From Purshia tridentata (lineage: Eukaryota > Streptophyta > Magnoliopsida > Rosales > Rosaceae), in contig QANT01007188.1 in NCBI GenBank assembly GCA_003254885.1, positions 1-64,000 on the forward strand: a stretch of 64,000 nucleotides of DNA, in the 5' to 3' direction. Made by a program: the position numbers and the translations under genes. Positions 35,201 through 45,584 of the stretch are shown piece by piece (within the stretch, counting starts at the first letter, position 1; each line of letters starts with the position of its first letter). The notes beneath the pieces were generated by a model. The model was not told the DNA's origin. It worked only from the letters and a program-made list of their open reading frames with translations, and searched no databases.

Positions 35201-37426
35201 TTGTGGAATTTCGCCGGACACTCGACAATTTCTCAAAGACCTACAATAAAATTGAAGAAAATTGTTCAAGTTTCCCACTTTAAGAATTTAAGTAGCTGAT
35301 ACAAAGTTTTTTGAGATAGCATCATACAATATGGACAAACTTGTTTGATTTTCTAAAAATTGAAGAGAAGAAACTTCCTCACTAAGATCACCAATTTTCC
35401 TGCACAAGCACATTAGAAATCATAAATTCTGACATACAACAAAATTAATCCTCATTGATTCAAAATGAAAGAAAAACATGGGAAAACTGCTATCTAACAA
35501 GCCTATAATGAGATGTTTATAGCCTGACCTGCATGATATATATAGTATTCAAACTTATAATAAGATATGGACTGGTGTGAAAGCAATAAGATCTTTAGAG
35601 CAGACATCAGAATCATCTTTCAACTTCAGAATCAAGTCCCATCCAACAAATACAATTGGTGGTGATTCTCTCTCTCTTCTTTTTGTTTACTTTGTCACTG
35701 TTCATCACATGTACATACAGCACAGTGGGAAATTTTGTGATTAGGCTATTAGGAGTAATTTGTTCTCTCCCCACAAACTCAACCCTCCACAACATTTGGC
35801 AGAAAATGACCAAAACGACAACAAGCATAAAAGGAAATGAAAAAGAGACGCATAAACCAGGCCTCACAAGTTCTCTAGTTTGACCAGAGCACCAAAACTG
35901 CTGGGAATTGGGCCTTCAAGCAATGTCCCTTCAAGTCGCCTGTAAGAGACACTATAAGTTAAATTCCAAAAAGAAAAAATCTCCAAGTTATATTTTAATG
36001 CCAAGGCATACATACAAGTCTATGAGATTTGTAAGAGTCCCTAAGAATTCTGGGAGTTTTCCAGTGAAGAGATTATCAGATGCCCACCTGAAACAAGAAA
36101 AGGTCAATCCGCAAATGAACTTACAGATATAACATATCAAAAGTTCAAAACACTTGTCATTGTATAAAAAAGAGATGTAAGTACAGAGTTTGAAGGGATT
36201 TTAAGTTTGAAAGCTCTTGTGGAATTGGTCCAGTCACTCCACTGCTGTCTATGTACCTGAAAGAAAAATAATATGTAATCAGCTTGTCAAATAAGCACAA
36301 GAGGTACATGCTTAACTGTGGAATACTTACAGCTGCTCTAAGGAGGTTAATTTTCCAAGCTCCAGGGGCAATGATCCAGAGAATTGGTTTGAGCTAAAAC
36401 TTCTGTTAACCATAAAAAGAAAAAATGATGGTTGGATTAAAAGAGTACAATGCCAACCCCACAAACAAAAGCAAAAGAATGAACAAAAAGTTATCTAAAA
36501 TATTGCAGATATAGACTTACAGCACAAGCAACTTGGTTAAGTTGCCAAGCTCTGAGGGCACTGGACCTGTCAGATTGTTTATGCCCAGGCTACTGCTCGA
36601 TTACTCAACATAAAGAAACAATAAATGAAAATTTCATGAATAGCCTGTGTGAAAGAAAATCTTGGATTCACTCCATACATTCAAAATAAGCACAGTAGTA
36701 AAAATCTTAGAATTTTGTCTTGCAACTACATGTATATCATGTTGGATAGCTGTCCGATTTCAGCAGGTATGGGCCCACTTAATACATTCTGACCCAGATT
36801 CCTGCATCATGATTCAACATTAACTTTATATCAATCAGAACAAAGTGAGGAAGACAACTGAAGCTCAAGGACTAATTAATTTGATCCCTCACAAGTCTTT
36901 CAGCTCCTTTAGCTCAAATAGCTCTTTGGGAATTTCTCCAAAAATGTCTAGTGCATATATCTTCCTGTAAATTCAAGTCAATTTAGAGACAGCCCTAATA
37001 CCAGAAGTTCACATAAGCTTAAATGATGATAATAATGTTGATGAGGATGATAATGATGAACTGAGTACTAACAGGTGAGTGATATGGCAGGAGTTGCCTG
37101 TGCAGTCACAAGCCACACGGGGATTGGCAGTCTCTGCCGCCCATGTTGCATTTTTTGTGCAGGGGTCAATGCTAAGATTCAAGTGTTTGCTCAAGTCCCA
37201 GTGGTCTATTACCTTTCTGAGAGCAGTCACTGAGAAAGAAAGGTTGATCAGTTAATGACTGAGAAGTAATTAATGAACATATTGAATTCAACTACAAGTA
37301 TGAACTGAACCCACTAACAGCTTGAGAAAGAAATTAATCAAAACCTTCATCAGGTTCAGTGGTTAATTGTGCAGAAACAAGCTGCAGTGCACAAAGAAGA
37401 AGCAAAGACAAACTCCAGAGCCCCAT
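32276..37426 (-). CDS. LRR-malectin receptor (LRR VIII-2 type) lacking the kinase domain
   Basis: Nineteen exons on the minus strand can be joined with canonical sites: 37426-37345, 37229-37073, 36964-36893, 36801-36730, 36589-36521, 36402-36331, 36256-36185, 36087-36016, 35939-35868, 35399-35328, 35240-35169, 34945-34874, 34418-34350, 34170-34105, 33981-33937, 33827-33760, 33667-33292, 32829-32634 and 32451-32276. They give a signal peptide (MGLWSLSLLLLCALQL), an N-terminal cap, about a dozen LRRs mostly one per 72-nt exon, a malectin domain (SIKCGGTSQ, LRRYYGL-like SSLRYYGLDL, AGKGTCCIP) and a membrane helix (VGISLGCAAAVIVMSSLFYLWW). It stops 17 residues after the helix; relatives such as At1g56130/At1g56140 continue into a kinase and reach about 1,000 residues. 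Exon 17 is one nucleotide short of frame near 33520, inside the malectin domain. It is either a decaying copy or a receptor-like protein with a sequence error. Confidence 0.8.
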
Positions 37427-37763
37427 TACTGAGCAGAAGCAGCAGAAAATTGTACTTTCAAGCATGGATTAAATAGAGCTAAAGGACCAGAAGGCCGGCC
37501 AGAAAATCAAAAAGCACAAAAACCCAAGTTGGGTTATAATAGAGAATCGAATCTGTTTATGTAAATCCAACAACAAAGAAACCAAGTCATCCCAGTGAAT
37601 CTTTCTTTTGAGTTTTGACTGTGAAATGGTGAACAAACAGAACCATCCAATTGCATACTTTTTGTCAATCTTTGATGGTTTCCTTGCGCGCTAAAAGCAA
37701 ACTACCAGTATTTAGATTTTTTAACTAAGTTGACAATTGCACCAAACTACGACGTTTTGTCTT

Positions 37764-37765
<2 letters not shown>

Positions 37766-37799
<34 letters not shown>
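37766..37799. repeat. CT microsatellite upstream of the LRR-malectin gene
   Basis: About 17 CT units (GA on the gene's strand), 340 bp before the start codon. Simple repeat, possibly in promoter or leader. Confidence 0.9.
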
Positions 37800-37803
<4 letters not shown>

Positions 37804-37858
37804 CTATACATCATGTCACGGTGCAGATGTTCAATGAGATCCATTCTTTATTTGGTTT

Positions 37859-38547
37859 CTCTCTGATAATAATGTCTTAGGAAAAGTAATTAATCTCCAG
37901 TGACGCACCCATGATTAATTACTCTCTGATAATAATGTCTTAGGAAAAGTAATTAACAGGGCCGGCCCTGAAGTAGTGCACGGAGTGCGACGGCCTAGGG
38001 CCCACCTTCAAAGGGGCCCACAAAATTTATATTTTATATATATATTAATATATATTTAAAAATAATTATGCTGTAAAAAAAAACTATTTATATTTCTGGC
38101 CCTATTGTCTTTTTTTAAGGCCCAACAGAGGTCCAAAAAAAAGGTTTAGTAATCAAAAAAGAGGCGTAAAAGGTTAAAGAGTAAACGCTTAGTTTAGTTG
38201 GTTTTTGAGAAGTGGAATTGGGGATATGACTAGAAACTGTTGACATGGATGGAGAAGTTGAACTTGGAAAGCCCACTAGTTTGTTTATGTAGAACATTTT
38301 TTAGTTTTTAAACATTCACGTGGCTGTGAAATTTTGATTAGGTTAAAAATCTCTTCTTATTTTCATTAGAAGAAGACAACAAACAATTTTGATTAACTGT
38401 TGCTAATTCTAAATTTTGGATTGTCTTGTTAATAAATTTTTTTGGTCTAACTAAATTTAAGGGCCCAATTTAGATTTTTGCCCCTAGGCCTTCCAAAAGT
38501 TAGGACCGGCCCTGGTAATTAATCTCCAGTGACGCACCCATGATTAA
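37859..38547. repeat. 63-bp tandem repeat, second copy split by a transposon
   Basis: Copy 1 runs from 37859 to 37921. Copy 2 starts at 37922, is interrupted after 37956 and resumes after the element at 38515-38547. Shared words include TAATAATGTCTTAGGAAAAG and CTCCAGTGACGCACCCATG. The tandem repeat is therefore older than the insertion. Confidence 0.9.
37957..38514. mobile_element. Non-autonomous hAT-superfamily transposon
   Basis: A 558-bp element with terminal inverted repeats CAGGGCCGGCCCT and CAGGGCCGGTCCT (right end in reverse complement), flanked by a perfect 8-bp target duplication GTAATTAA (37949-37956 and 38515-38522). The 8-bp duplication and the CAGGG tip are hallmarks of hAT. 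Sub-terminal GGGCCC/GGCC words are present. There is no transposase frame, so it must be mobilised in trans. Confidence 0.9.
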
Positions 38548-38815
38548 TTAATTAAATTTCACATGATTTTGAAATGGTTAAATTAGGGTATTGGCTTGGT
38601 GGTCTAGCTGTTGCAGAAGACTTTTGTGGTGTTTGAGGTAATCGCCATGGAATTGAGCTCATGCAACTTTGTAACTAAGGACAACTTATTAAGCATGTGG
38701 CATGTGGGTGCCTTGGAAGAGAAGGGCTACAACGATGGCCCTCAAATTTTGATGGGCTATTCAAAAACTTGTGGAACCCAATTTATAAGGATGTGGCCCA
38801 TATTTTCACAAACTA

Positions 38816-39450
38816 GGGGACAAAACCAAAATCGAAAGCGAAAGCAAAACCGATTGTTACCGACACTCGATAAACCGACGGAGTCGTGGAGGTTCTCTGC
38901 CAATCCAACGCTTGTTGATGGCGGTGAGAGTTTGGAATTCCCAAAACCGTCGGTGACCGACCGAAACCGACACATTTTCTTCTTCTTCTTCTCCTCTTTT
39001 CTGGTTTCTGGTTGCAAAGCCCATCTCCGCGAGCGCCTCTGTTTCCAAGCCTCCCTCACCGTCGTCTCGCGTGCCTGCACCTCCGACTGCCAAGCTCAAC
39101 AACACCCAACTGCCCACGCCCCTGGAGCTTCTCTGCCTACGTCACCAATCACTGGCGCCGACCTCGCAACCTTAACAACACCCAGCTGCCCACGCTCCCG
39201 GAGCTTCACCTACAGTCTCTTCTGTCACCTTAGCTCAATGTAGCCTGCTCCGCAGCATTCCTTGAGCTCGCCTTCGTTGCCAAGACTCCCAGCCACCAAA
39301 AACGACCGTCACCTACCAACAACTACCGAAACTGAAGCAGTCGGTAACCGTCCTTGTCGGTGTCGGTGGCAGTTAGGATTTGGCCATTCCGACAGAGTGT
39401 CTATCGGTAGGGTAGGTTGGTGGTTCGGTAACCGCACCGACCCTAGCCCT
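38816..39450. mobile_element. Non-autonomous DNA transposon related to the one at 19114
   Basis: A 635-bp element with left end GGGGACAAAACC and right end (reverse complement) AGGGCTAGGGTCGG, flanked by the 5-bp direct repeat AACTA (38811-38815 and 39451-39455). Sub-terminal zones are crowded with ACCGAC/GTCGGT words. The interior is C-rich and holds an imperfect internal repeat (AACAACACCCA-CTGCCCACGC at about 39098 and 39176). No transposase. The 210-codon open frame crossing its left border is not a gene. Confidence 0.45.
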
Positions 39451-39830
39451 AACTATGAGCGTCTTAGAAGGAAGAAAGATGTTGACCTTTTTTTATATAA
39501 ATTCTTTCTTTTTTGGACCTTGTCCATTAATTTTCACTAATTCTCAGATTGATAAAAGGCCAATTGCCATTTAACAAGTATGTTACATTCTCAATGAACT
39601 TGATTTGGGATAACAAAGAAACTAATTTTGCTCCATTCCACTTTTTTGTTTTCTCAATTTGATAATTTTGTCACTACTACTTATTCAAGTAATCGAATCC
39701 AAATGCTTTCTTTTCGTTCTCAATACATATAATATATTCTTTCCTTCTCTACTAACTAGCCAAAGATGAACATCAAAGAACTAATTAACAGTAGCAACCC
39801 TATCAAACCCAGCAAGCTCAACTGCTCAAT

Positions 39831-41090
39831 TCAACCACCATTCCTTAGTATCTTCAGGCGTTGCACAGACACGATGAAGGTTCTGCAACATCATAATTAA
39901 CAGACTCTGTCATATATATTTGTCAAATAAATCATACACTAAAAAAGTACTCAAAAGAGGTTCCTAGATGTGCAGATAAATGTTGTATCACCAAAGCTAC
40001 AAACCAGTGACCATGAATGAAATAACTTTACGTCTAAAGCAATTCGTTTTTCTCTATTTTTCTTTTCCAAAGCAAGAGACTAATAAAAGAATAGAACATA
40101 CTGCCAGGGAACATCTCCAGCAAGCAGCCAATCTCCTTCTTTATCCTGATAAGTAATTGTATAATCTGCACCCTCTTTGTCCCCTGTGCATGCAGAACCA
40201 AGTATATATACATTGATCAAAAAAGTATTAAATTGCAGCCCCATAATTTAAGCCTATTTGGGAACTTTGGGAGTGAATACTTGAAAGTATTGAAGCACTT
40301 ACATTCGGAAAACATGCTTATCGAGGTGTCTCTGAGAGTCTGATATGAGTGATGAAGCTTTATATCGATCTTCCTCACTATGCCCACCCCTTCCATCTTC
40401 ACCTTCACGTACATTGAATTTGACCCATCATTGATTTCCTTGGCCAATATTTGATTCTGCACATGTTCATCATGACCATGGTGTTGATGATAAAACATCT
40501 TTTTCCTCCATGATTTAATTGGTGGCCACCCGACAAGGTGAAGTCCTTCCCCATCATTCCTATATTAACATTCAGACAATTAGCTCCAAGTGTTTGCATC
40601 ATTAATATTAATGCTTGTGAAATTAAACTGCCAAAGAAAGCTTGCTTGGATCTAGAAATGGTGTTGAAAAAAAAAACTTATTTTGAGCTTAATTATCATG
40701 AGCTAATCTTATCTAAGCTATATTTATCATTTGTCATAGAGTTTGACATGTTATGTTCTGAGACTGCTGAATATGTGATCCCAATTCACAGTCTTTACAC
40801 ATAGAGCTGGAGACAACTCACTTGGTATTAGAAGAGACTATTTCCTTTTGCCCCTTCCCATCATCTTCCTCATTTGGCTGGCCATTCCACAGCAACAAAG
40901 GCAACCCCTGCAATTCACTCCCAATCTTCTCAAAAGCCATGTAGAAACTCCGCTTGTTTCCAACCTTGTTTTTGCTCTCCAAACCCATCTCCTCCTTTTT
41001 CTCAGCAACCCCATGGCTGTTCATGTCAAACCCTTTGAGTACAGGGTTGTGAGTTGGGAGGGCCAGAGCCAGAGCAAGTTGAAGCTCCAT
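39831..41090 (-). CDS. IAA29: Auxin-responsive Aux/IAA repressor, IAA29-like
   Basis: Four exons on the minus strand: 41090-40822, 40559-40303, 40183-40102 and 39882-39831, giving 219 residues. Domain I is a relaxed Leu repeat at the N-terminus ([12 protein letters not shown]). Domain II, the TIR1/AFB degron, is intact as [13 protein letters not shown] in exon 2. The C-terminal PB1 domain (III/IV) has [20 protein letters not shown] and [10 protein letters not shown] and ends in RLKILRNGG. It is a nuclear repressor that binds ARF factors and is degraded when auxin bridges the degron to TIR1. The weak domain I and the C-terminus fit IAA29 (At4g32280), a PIF-induced gene in Arabidopsis. A TATA box is seen 118 bp upstream. 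No defect seen. Confidence 0.93.
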
Positions 41091-41207
41091 AACATACAAT
41101 CAATTAAAACACACCCACAAATATGATTTATATTGAGATAGAAAAGTGTAGCAAAGCAAGAGGGGATGGGGAGGAGGTGATGAAAATGGATTGGGGGGTG
41201 TGGGTGG

Positions 41208-41215
41208 TATTTATA
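41208..41215 (-). promoter_or_regulatory. TATA box of the IAA29-like gene
   Basis: TATAAATA on the minus strand, 118 bp upstream of the ATG, in an otherwise G-rich strand context. A good match and position for a core promoter. Confidence 0.6.
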
Positions 41216-44200
41216 GTTGTGTGGAAGTGAGATGGTGATAGAGATGGGGAAGAAGCATTGTGTTGTGGAGGAGAGGAAGTTAGGGACAGCATGGAAGTTG
41301 GGTCGGGTAAAAGTTGGGCAGTGATGCGGACAGGTGAGCAAAGAGTGCATCAACGTGCCATGACCGCCAACCCCCAGTAGTCAGTAGCTGGTCAGTACCC
41401 ACACTCCCACCACTGTTTAACCTGCATAGTAGTAGTGCTCTCTGTCTCTACCTCTCTGCCTCTTTAATCTTTGCTAATTTTTTCTAATAATTAGCATAGA
41501 TTGATCAACATTTATTCATAATTTTTTTTTAAGGTCTTAACCATCGTATTTTGAGTGAGTGGGTGGTCCAAGAGAAATTAACATAATTATGGGGTATTTT
41601 AACTATAAGATATATAATACCCATTAGTTTTTAACATCATACACAGGGCACTAGTGTAAAGACCTCCAATACCCCAATAAGATGCACAAAACCCTTCCAA
41701 CAATATTTTCATATACGTAATTATCAGATGCATAGAAATTTTCCAATTAGCACGAGGTAATGAAGATCTGGTGTAAATTTGGATATTATATGGCGATATA
41801 TGATATTCATTTTATACGAGAACGTTTTTATATATGCAAATTTTATGGTAGGATATAGGATAAGTGCACCATGCATGTATCACCATATATGAGACTTTTT
41901 TTATGATGTGTATCATGTTTAAAGATATTTTGGTATAGTATAATATCATGTATATCTTCGTATAGTATCCGGGTCGAAACAAGGTCCTCACAACCCAAGT
42001 TTGCATGAGAGAATGACTAATCATATGTGTATGGCGATCTATTATATTTAAACGACAAACTAAACTTCTTCTTTTTTATTAAACTCTAATTAAATAAATA
42101 GCTAGCTAGTGCACATGAGTTTATATACTAAACATGTCCAACACACACCATATATATGTGTCGGAAAACAGCCGTCAAACACATGATGATGCATGCACGA
42201 ATGATATCTCTTCCATAATAATGGGTACTGAAACAATATTCTGACCTTGTTGATTATTGAAATCATTTGGTTTTGTCACTTTGATACTTAAACAGTTAAA
42301 CACCTCTTCATCTATCCATTAAACTAGTTTAAGGATTCTCTCTGTCGGAGTTTACATGTCCAAGCAAATAATATTGGGAGAGATTGGAGAGAGCAAGGAA
42401 TTAGTGACTAATAATTGGACAAAACAACCAACAAAATATGATACGTTTGGTATGTGTTGGATATAATGCCTGTGTGTATATGAAAGGACCAAAATCCAAA
42501 TGGAAGTGCGAGTTTTGCATGCAGTGCTTGTTTGGAAGAATGGAATTAAAGGCAGGGTAGGGCTTGTGAAGCTGTACTCCACGTGACAATGAGCATGTGT
42601 GTGAGTGGCTGTGTCTCCATGGCCAAACTCTCCAAGCCCCGCATGGCTCGTGCGCCTGTTCGACCCAACCCACATTCAGTGATCGGTATCATCGTCAGTC
42701 CTGTCTGGATGGCGCTCGTGTACTACTGGTGGAACCCAAACTCTAACACAATTGTCAATTCTGAGTGGATTGGCTGCATGAAGTTGAATCGATTAAAGTT
42801 TAATTATCAAGTGGATAATGAAACAAGAATTTCGGGTAATTTTCTCACTCCAAATTATATGGCATAGAGTCCGACTAATATAGGCACAAATGTAACTATT
42901 AGATTGCAACATTTTGTTTTTTTTTTTCTGATAACATATTGCTCAGTTAATCTTAAACAATAGCAGCTCTATATAGTGACTAATGGGGTCACTTTTACGT
43001 ATCCAATGGTTTCTCGCTCCCTTGATTTCTTAAACTAAATCTAGGTTATTTTCCTCAAGACTGGTTTTTCTTTTCTTTAAGGGCAGGTTTAGGTACTCAC
43101 TTCGTGTAGATGGAGTGCGTATATAGCAAGTGTGACTAATACTCATGCCTTGGATAAAAAACTGCCAGAATCTTCTAATATCCAGTGACCCATTCTAAGT
43201 GGTAATTGGGGAAGCTTCATGCAAGGTACACACCAGCAATGACATCATATTAATTCATAGGCCAAAGTTTAAGTTGACCTAGTTTTCCTTTGGTCCAATA
43301 ATGTGGAGCTATGGGTTTGAATGGTCTTAGAAACGCCTCGACTGGGCAAACTCCATAAAAACAGGGGACCAAATTCATGGAATCGATGTTTCCTAGATAC
43401 TTAAATAGTTATAATACATGAAACTTACCCGAATAAACCAAAATGTTTACCATGCTTATGAGTTTTGGGTTACTTAATTAACCAAATCAGTACCACTCAC
43501 TCACACACGCAGCATGTTATAATGTGCAAAGTCTGGTCCATTTTCATGCCACCCTTAGAAAAATGAAAAAGGACCCACATGCATGCTTTAGACTTTGAAG
43601 GGAAGTGCCCAAGTGGGAAGCAATTTATAGCCCAAAAGGCAGAATATTGATATTTCATGACCTTATCTCTTACAGAGTCCCCTCAAAGTGAGGGACCAAA
43701 GTATCCCAAATAGCACCCAATTAATGGCGAGAGATGGGAGATAGGAAGGTGCTTCTTCTTGGGGTTTGGGATAAGAAGCCCTTCACGGATGGAGACCCTT
43801 AAATTCATATTCAAAGTATTGAATTTGTATATGTTTTCGTGTCCCATATATTCAATAATTCAGTATTGACATTCATTAATCAATCTAGCTAATCTAAGAT
43901 CTTAGTACGATTGGGACCTTACTTGGTTTCCTCGAAGATTCACATATAGCAACAAGTTTGTCGCCTTGTATCAGAGTGTAGAATCAAAGGTTATCTATGC
44001 TTCATCAATCAATGATGGGTCGGATTCTAATTAAAGCAAGTAGAGCCTACTAATTTTTCAAAGTTCTATTTCATTTTCTCTGTTTAAATTCAAGTCCAAG
44101 ATGAATTATTAGATTCCTTATCATCTTTGCAAACAGCCGCAAAATGTCATTTCAATGCGAGGGAGTTGGGACACCAAGCGAAAACCTTTTACTATCCTTG

Positions 44201-44560
44201 TTTGTTTTACACATACTTGGAGTAAATTATGTATAATCTAAAGACATCTTTACACCTTTAACATTCTAAGACATGTGAAAACGATTTATGCTTCCCTTCT
44301 TTGAAGTCTTGTGTTCAATAATCATGATTAAAGCTTTGAACTCACCTCTAAATTGCCAAGCCTTCATCATTTGCTTATGTTAATCTTCATCTTTTTTTTT
44401 TCTATGTGGGCCAAAAGAGAGGTAAACCGTAAACATCAACCAATCACTACAAAAAAGTAAAATATCAATACGGGTCAAGAGTTATTCCTCTTTAAAAACA
44501 ATCACAATTTGACACGTAACAAAAAATAATTTAGTGGGTTGGTTTAAGGAAAGGGAAGAA

Positions 44561-45129
44561 TGAGTGAAATATTTTTCATACGCGATGGCGGGTTAGGCAG
44601 TTAAGATAACATTTCTTTATTTCTAAAAAAAATAAAATAATGATAACATTTCTTTAAAACTATGCGTGTTGGCAATTGTTAGGTAATCCAATTAAAAGAG
44701 GAGAATAGATTTTTTATCTAGCTTGGTATCTGTTTTGATATTAAGCTTTCAATCTTAACCATTGAAGAGAGAGTAAAGAGAAAAAAAAAAAAAANACTGG
44801 GGAAAAAGTAAAAAAAAAAAAAAAAAAAAAGAGAAGAGTTGAGAGAAAGATAGCTGAGATTAAAAACTTGATATCAAAACGGGTACCAAATTGGATAAGG
44901 AACCTACTCTCATTAGAAGGATTGTTAAATTGCCCACTCTACACACAGTTTCGATCCCCCTTTCCCGCAAATGACTTTATGCCTTGATAAAATAATGAGT
45001 CAAACATTTTTCATATATGATGGTGGGTTCGGCAGTTAAGATAAAATTTTTCTATTTCTCCCAAAAAAAAAAGATAACATTTCTCTAAATCAGCACGTGT
45101 TGGCAGTTCTTGAATAACCTAGTTGAAAT
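44561..45129. repeat. Direct repeats of about 135 bp flanking a foldback element
   Basis: The segments 44561-44696 and 44996-45129 are diverged direct copies sharing TTTTTCATA, GATGG-GGGTT-GGCAGTTAAGATAA, GATAACATTTCT and GTGTTGGCA. A foldback structure lies between them. It could be a local duplication or the two sides of a larger nested element. Confidence 0.6.
44699..44922. mobile_element. Foldback (MITE-like) element with an A-rich centre
   Basis: Left arm 44699-44773 and right arm 44841-44922 are imperfect reverse complements (GTATCTGTTTTGATATTAAG against GTACCCGTTTTGATATCAAG). The centre is poly-A with one N at 44795, so its length is uncertain. Confidence 0.5.
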
Positions 45130-45584
45130 TGTCGTGAAATTGCTCAGTTTAATCCCTTATTCTCAAAATAAAAAAATAAAACGCGCCTTTTGGCAACTGC
45201 GAGAAACGAGTGAGAAGTTAGACCATTGGGTTCAACATTGATTTGTCCCGCAAGAAACTTCCGCGAATTGAATTGTGGTTGTGGAAGGCGCCATTGCCGG
45301 GTCAACTTCATCAAATTGGCAAAGAGTACAGTGACTCGGAGGCCCAATTGAGCCCAAAAAAAACAATATCAAACCGAGTTGACCCGTATCATTCCACGAC
45401 TCACCTGGATCAACTCCTTCCGGAACCACATCAACATTTGGGTCGGGCCCATTGACCGGACTTTTCCTGACGACTTGGCCATTTCAAACCCGCCCCAGAT
45501 ATTGAGTTTCGACTCGCATTTGAACTCACCGATCACAAAGAGAGAGACAAAATAGACGGAGAGAGAGAGGGAGAGTGCTGAGAG

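Larger units (their letters stand above)
41216..45584. other. Spacer between divergent IAA29-like and UGNT1-like genes
   Basis: About 4.3 kb shared upstream region with no supported gene. The open frame at 42583-42867 has no recognisable protein. A foldback element flanked by a local duplication lies near the right end and is listed separately. Confidence 0.5.

Noticed and set aside
38611-39243. 210-codon open frame on the plus strand
   Set aside because: It crosses the left border of a transposon-like element and its translation is low-complexity Ser/Thr/Pro text with no known domain.
42583-42867. 94-codon plus-strand frame
   Set aside because: No recognisable motif, and overlapping minus-strand frames are equally long, so chance is likely.
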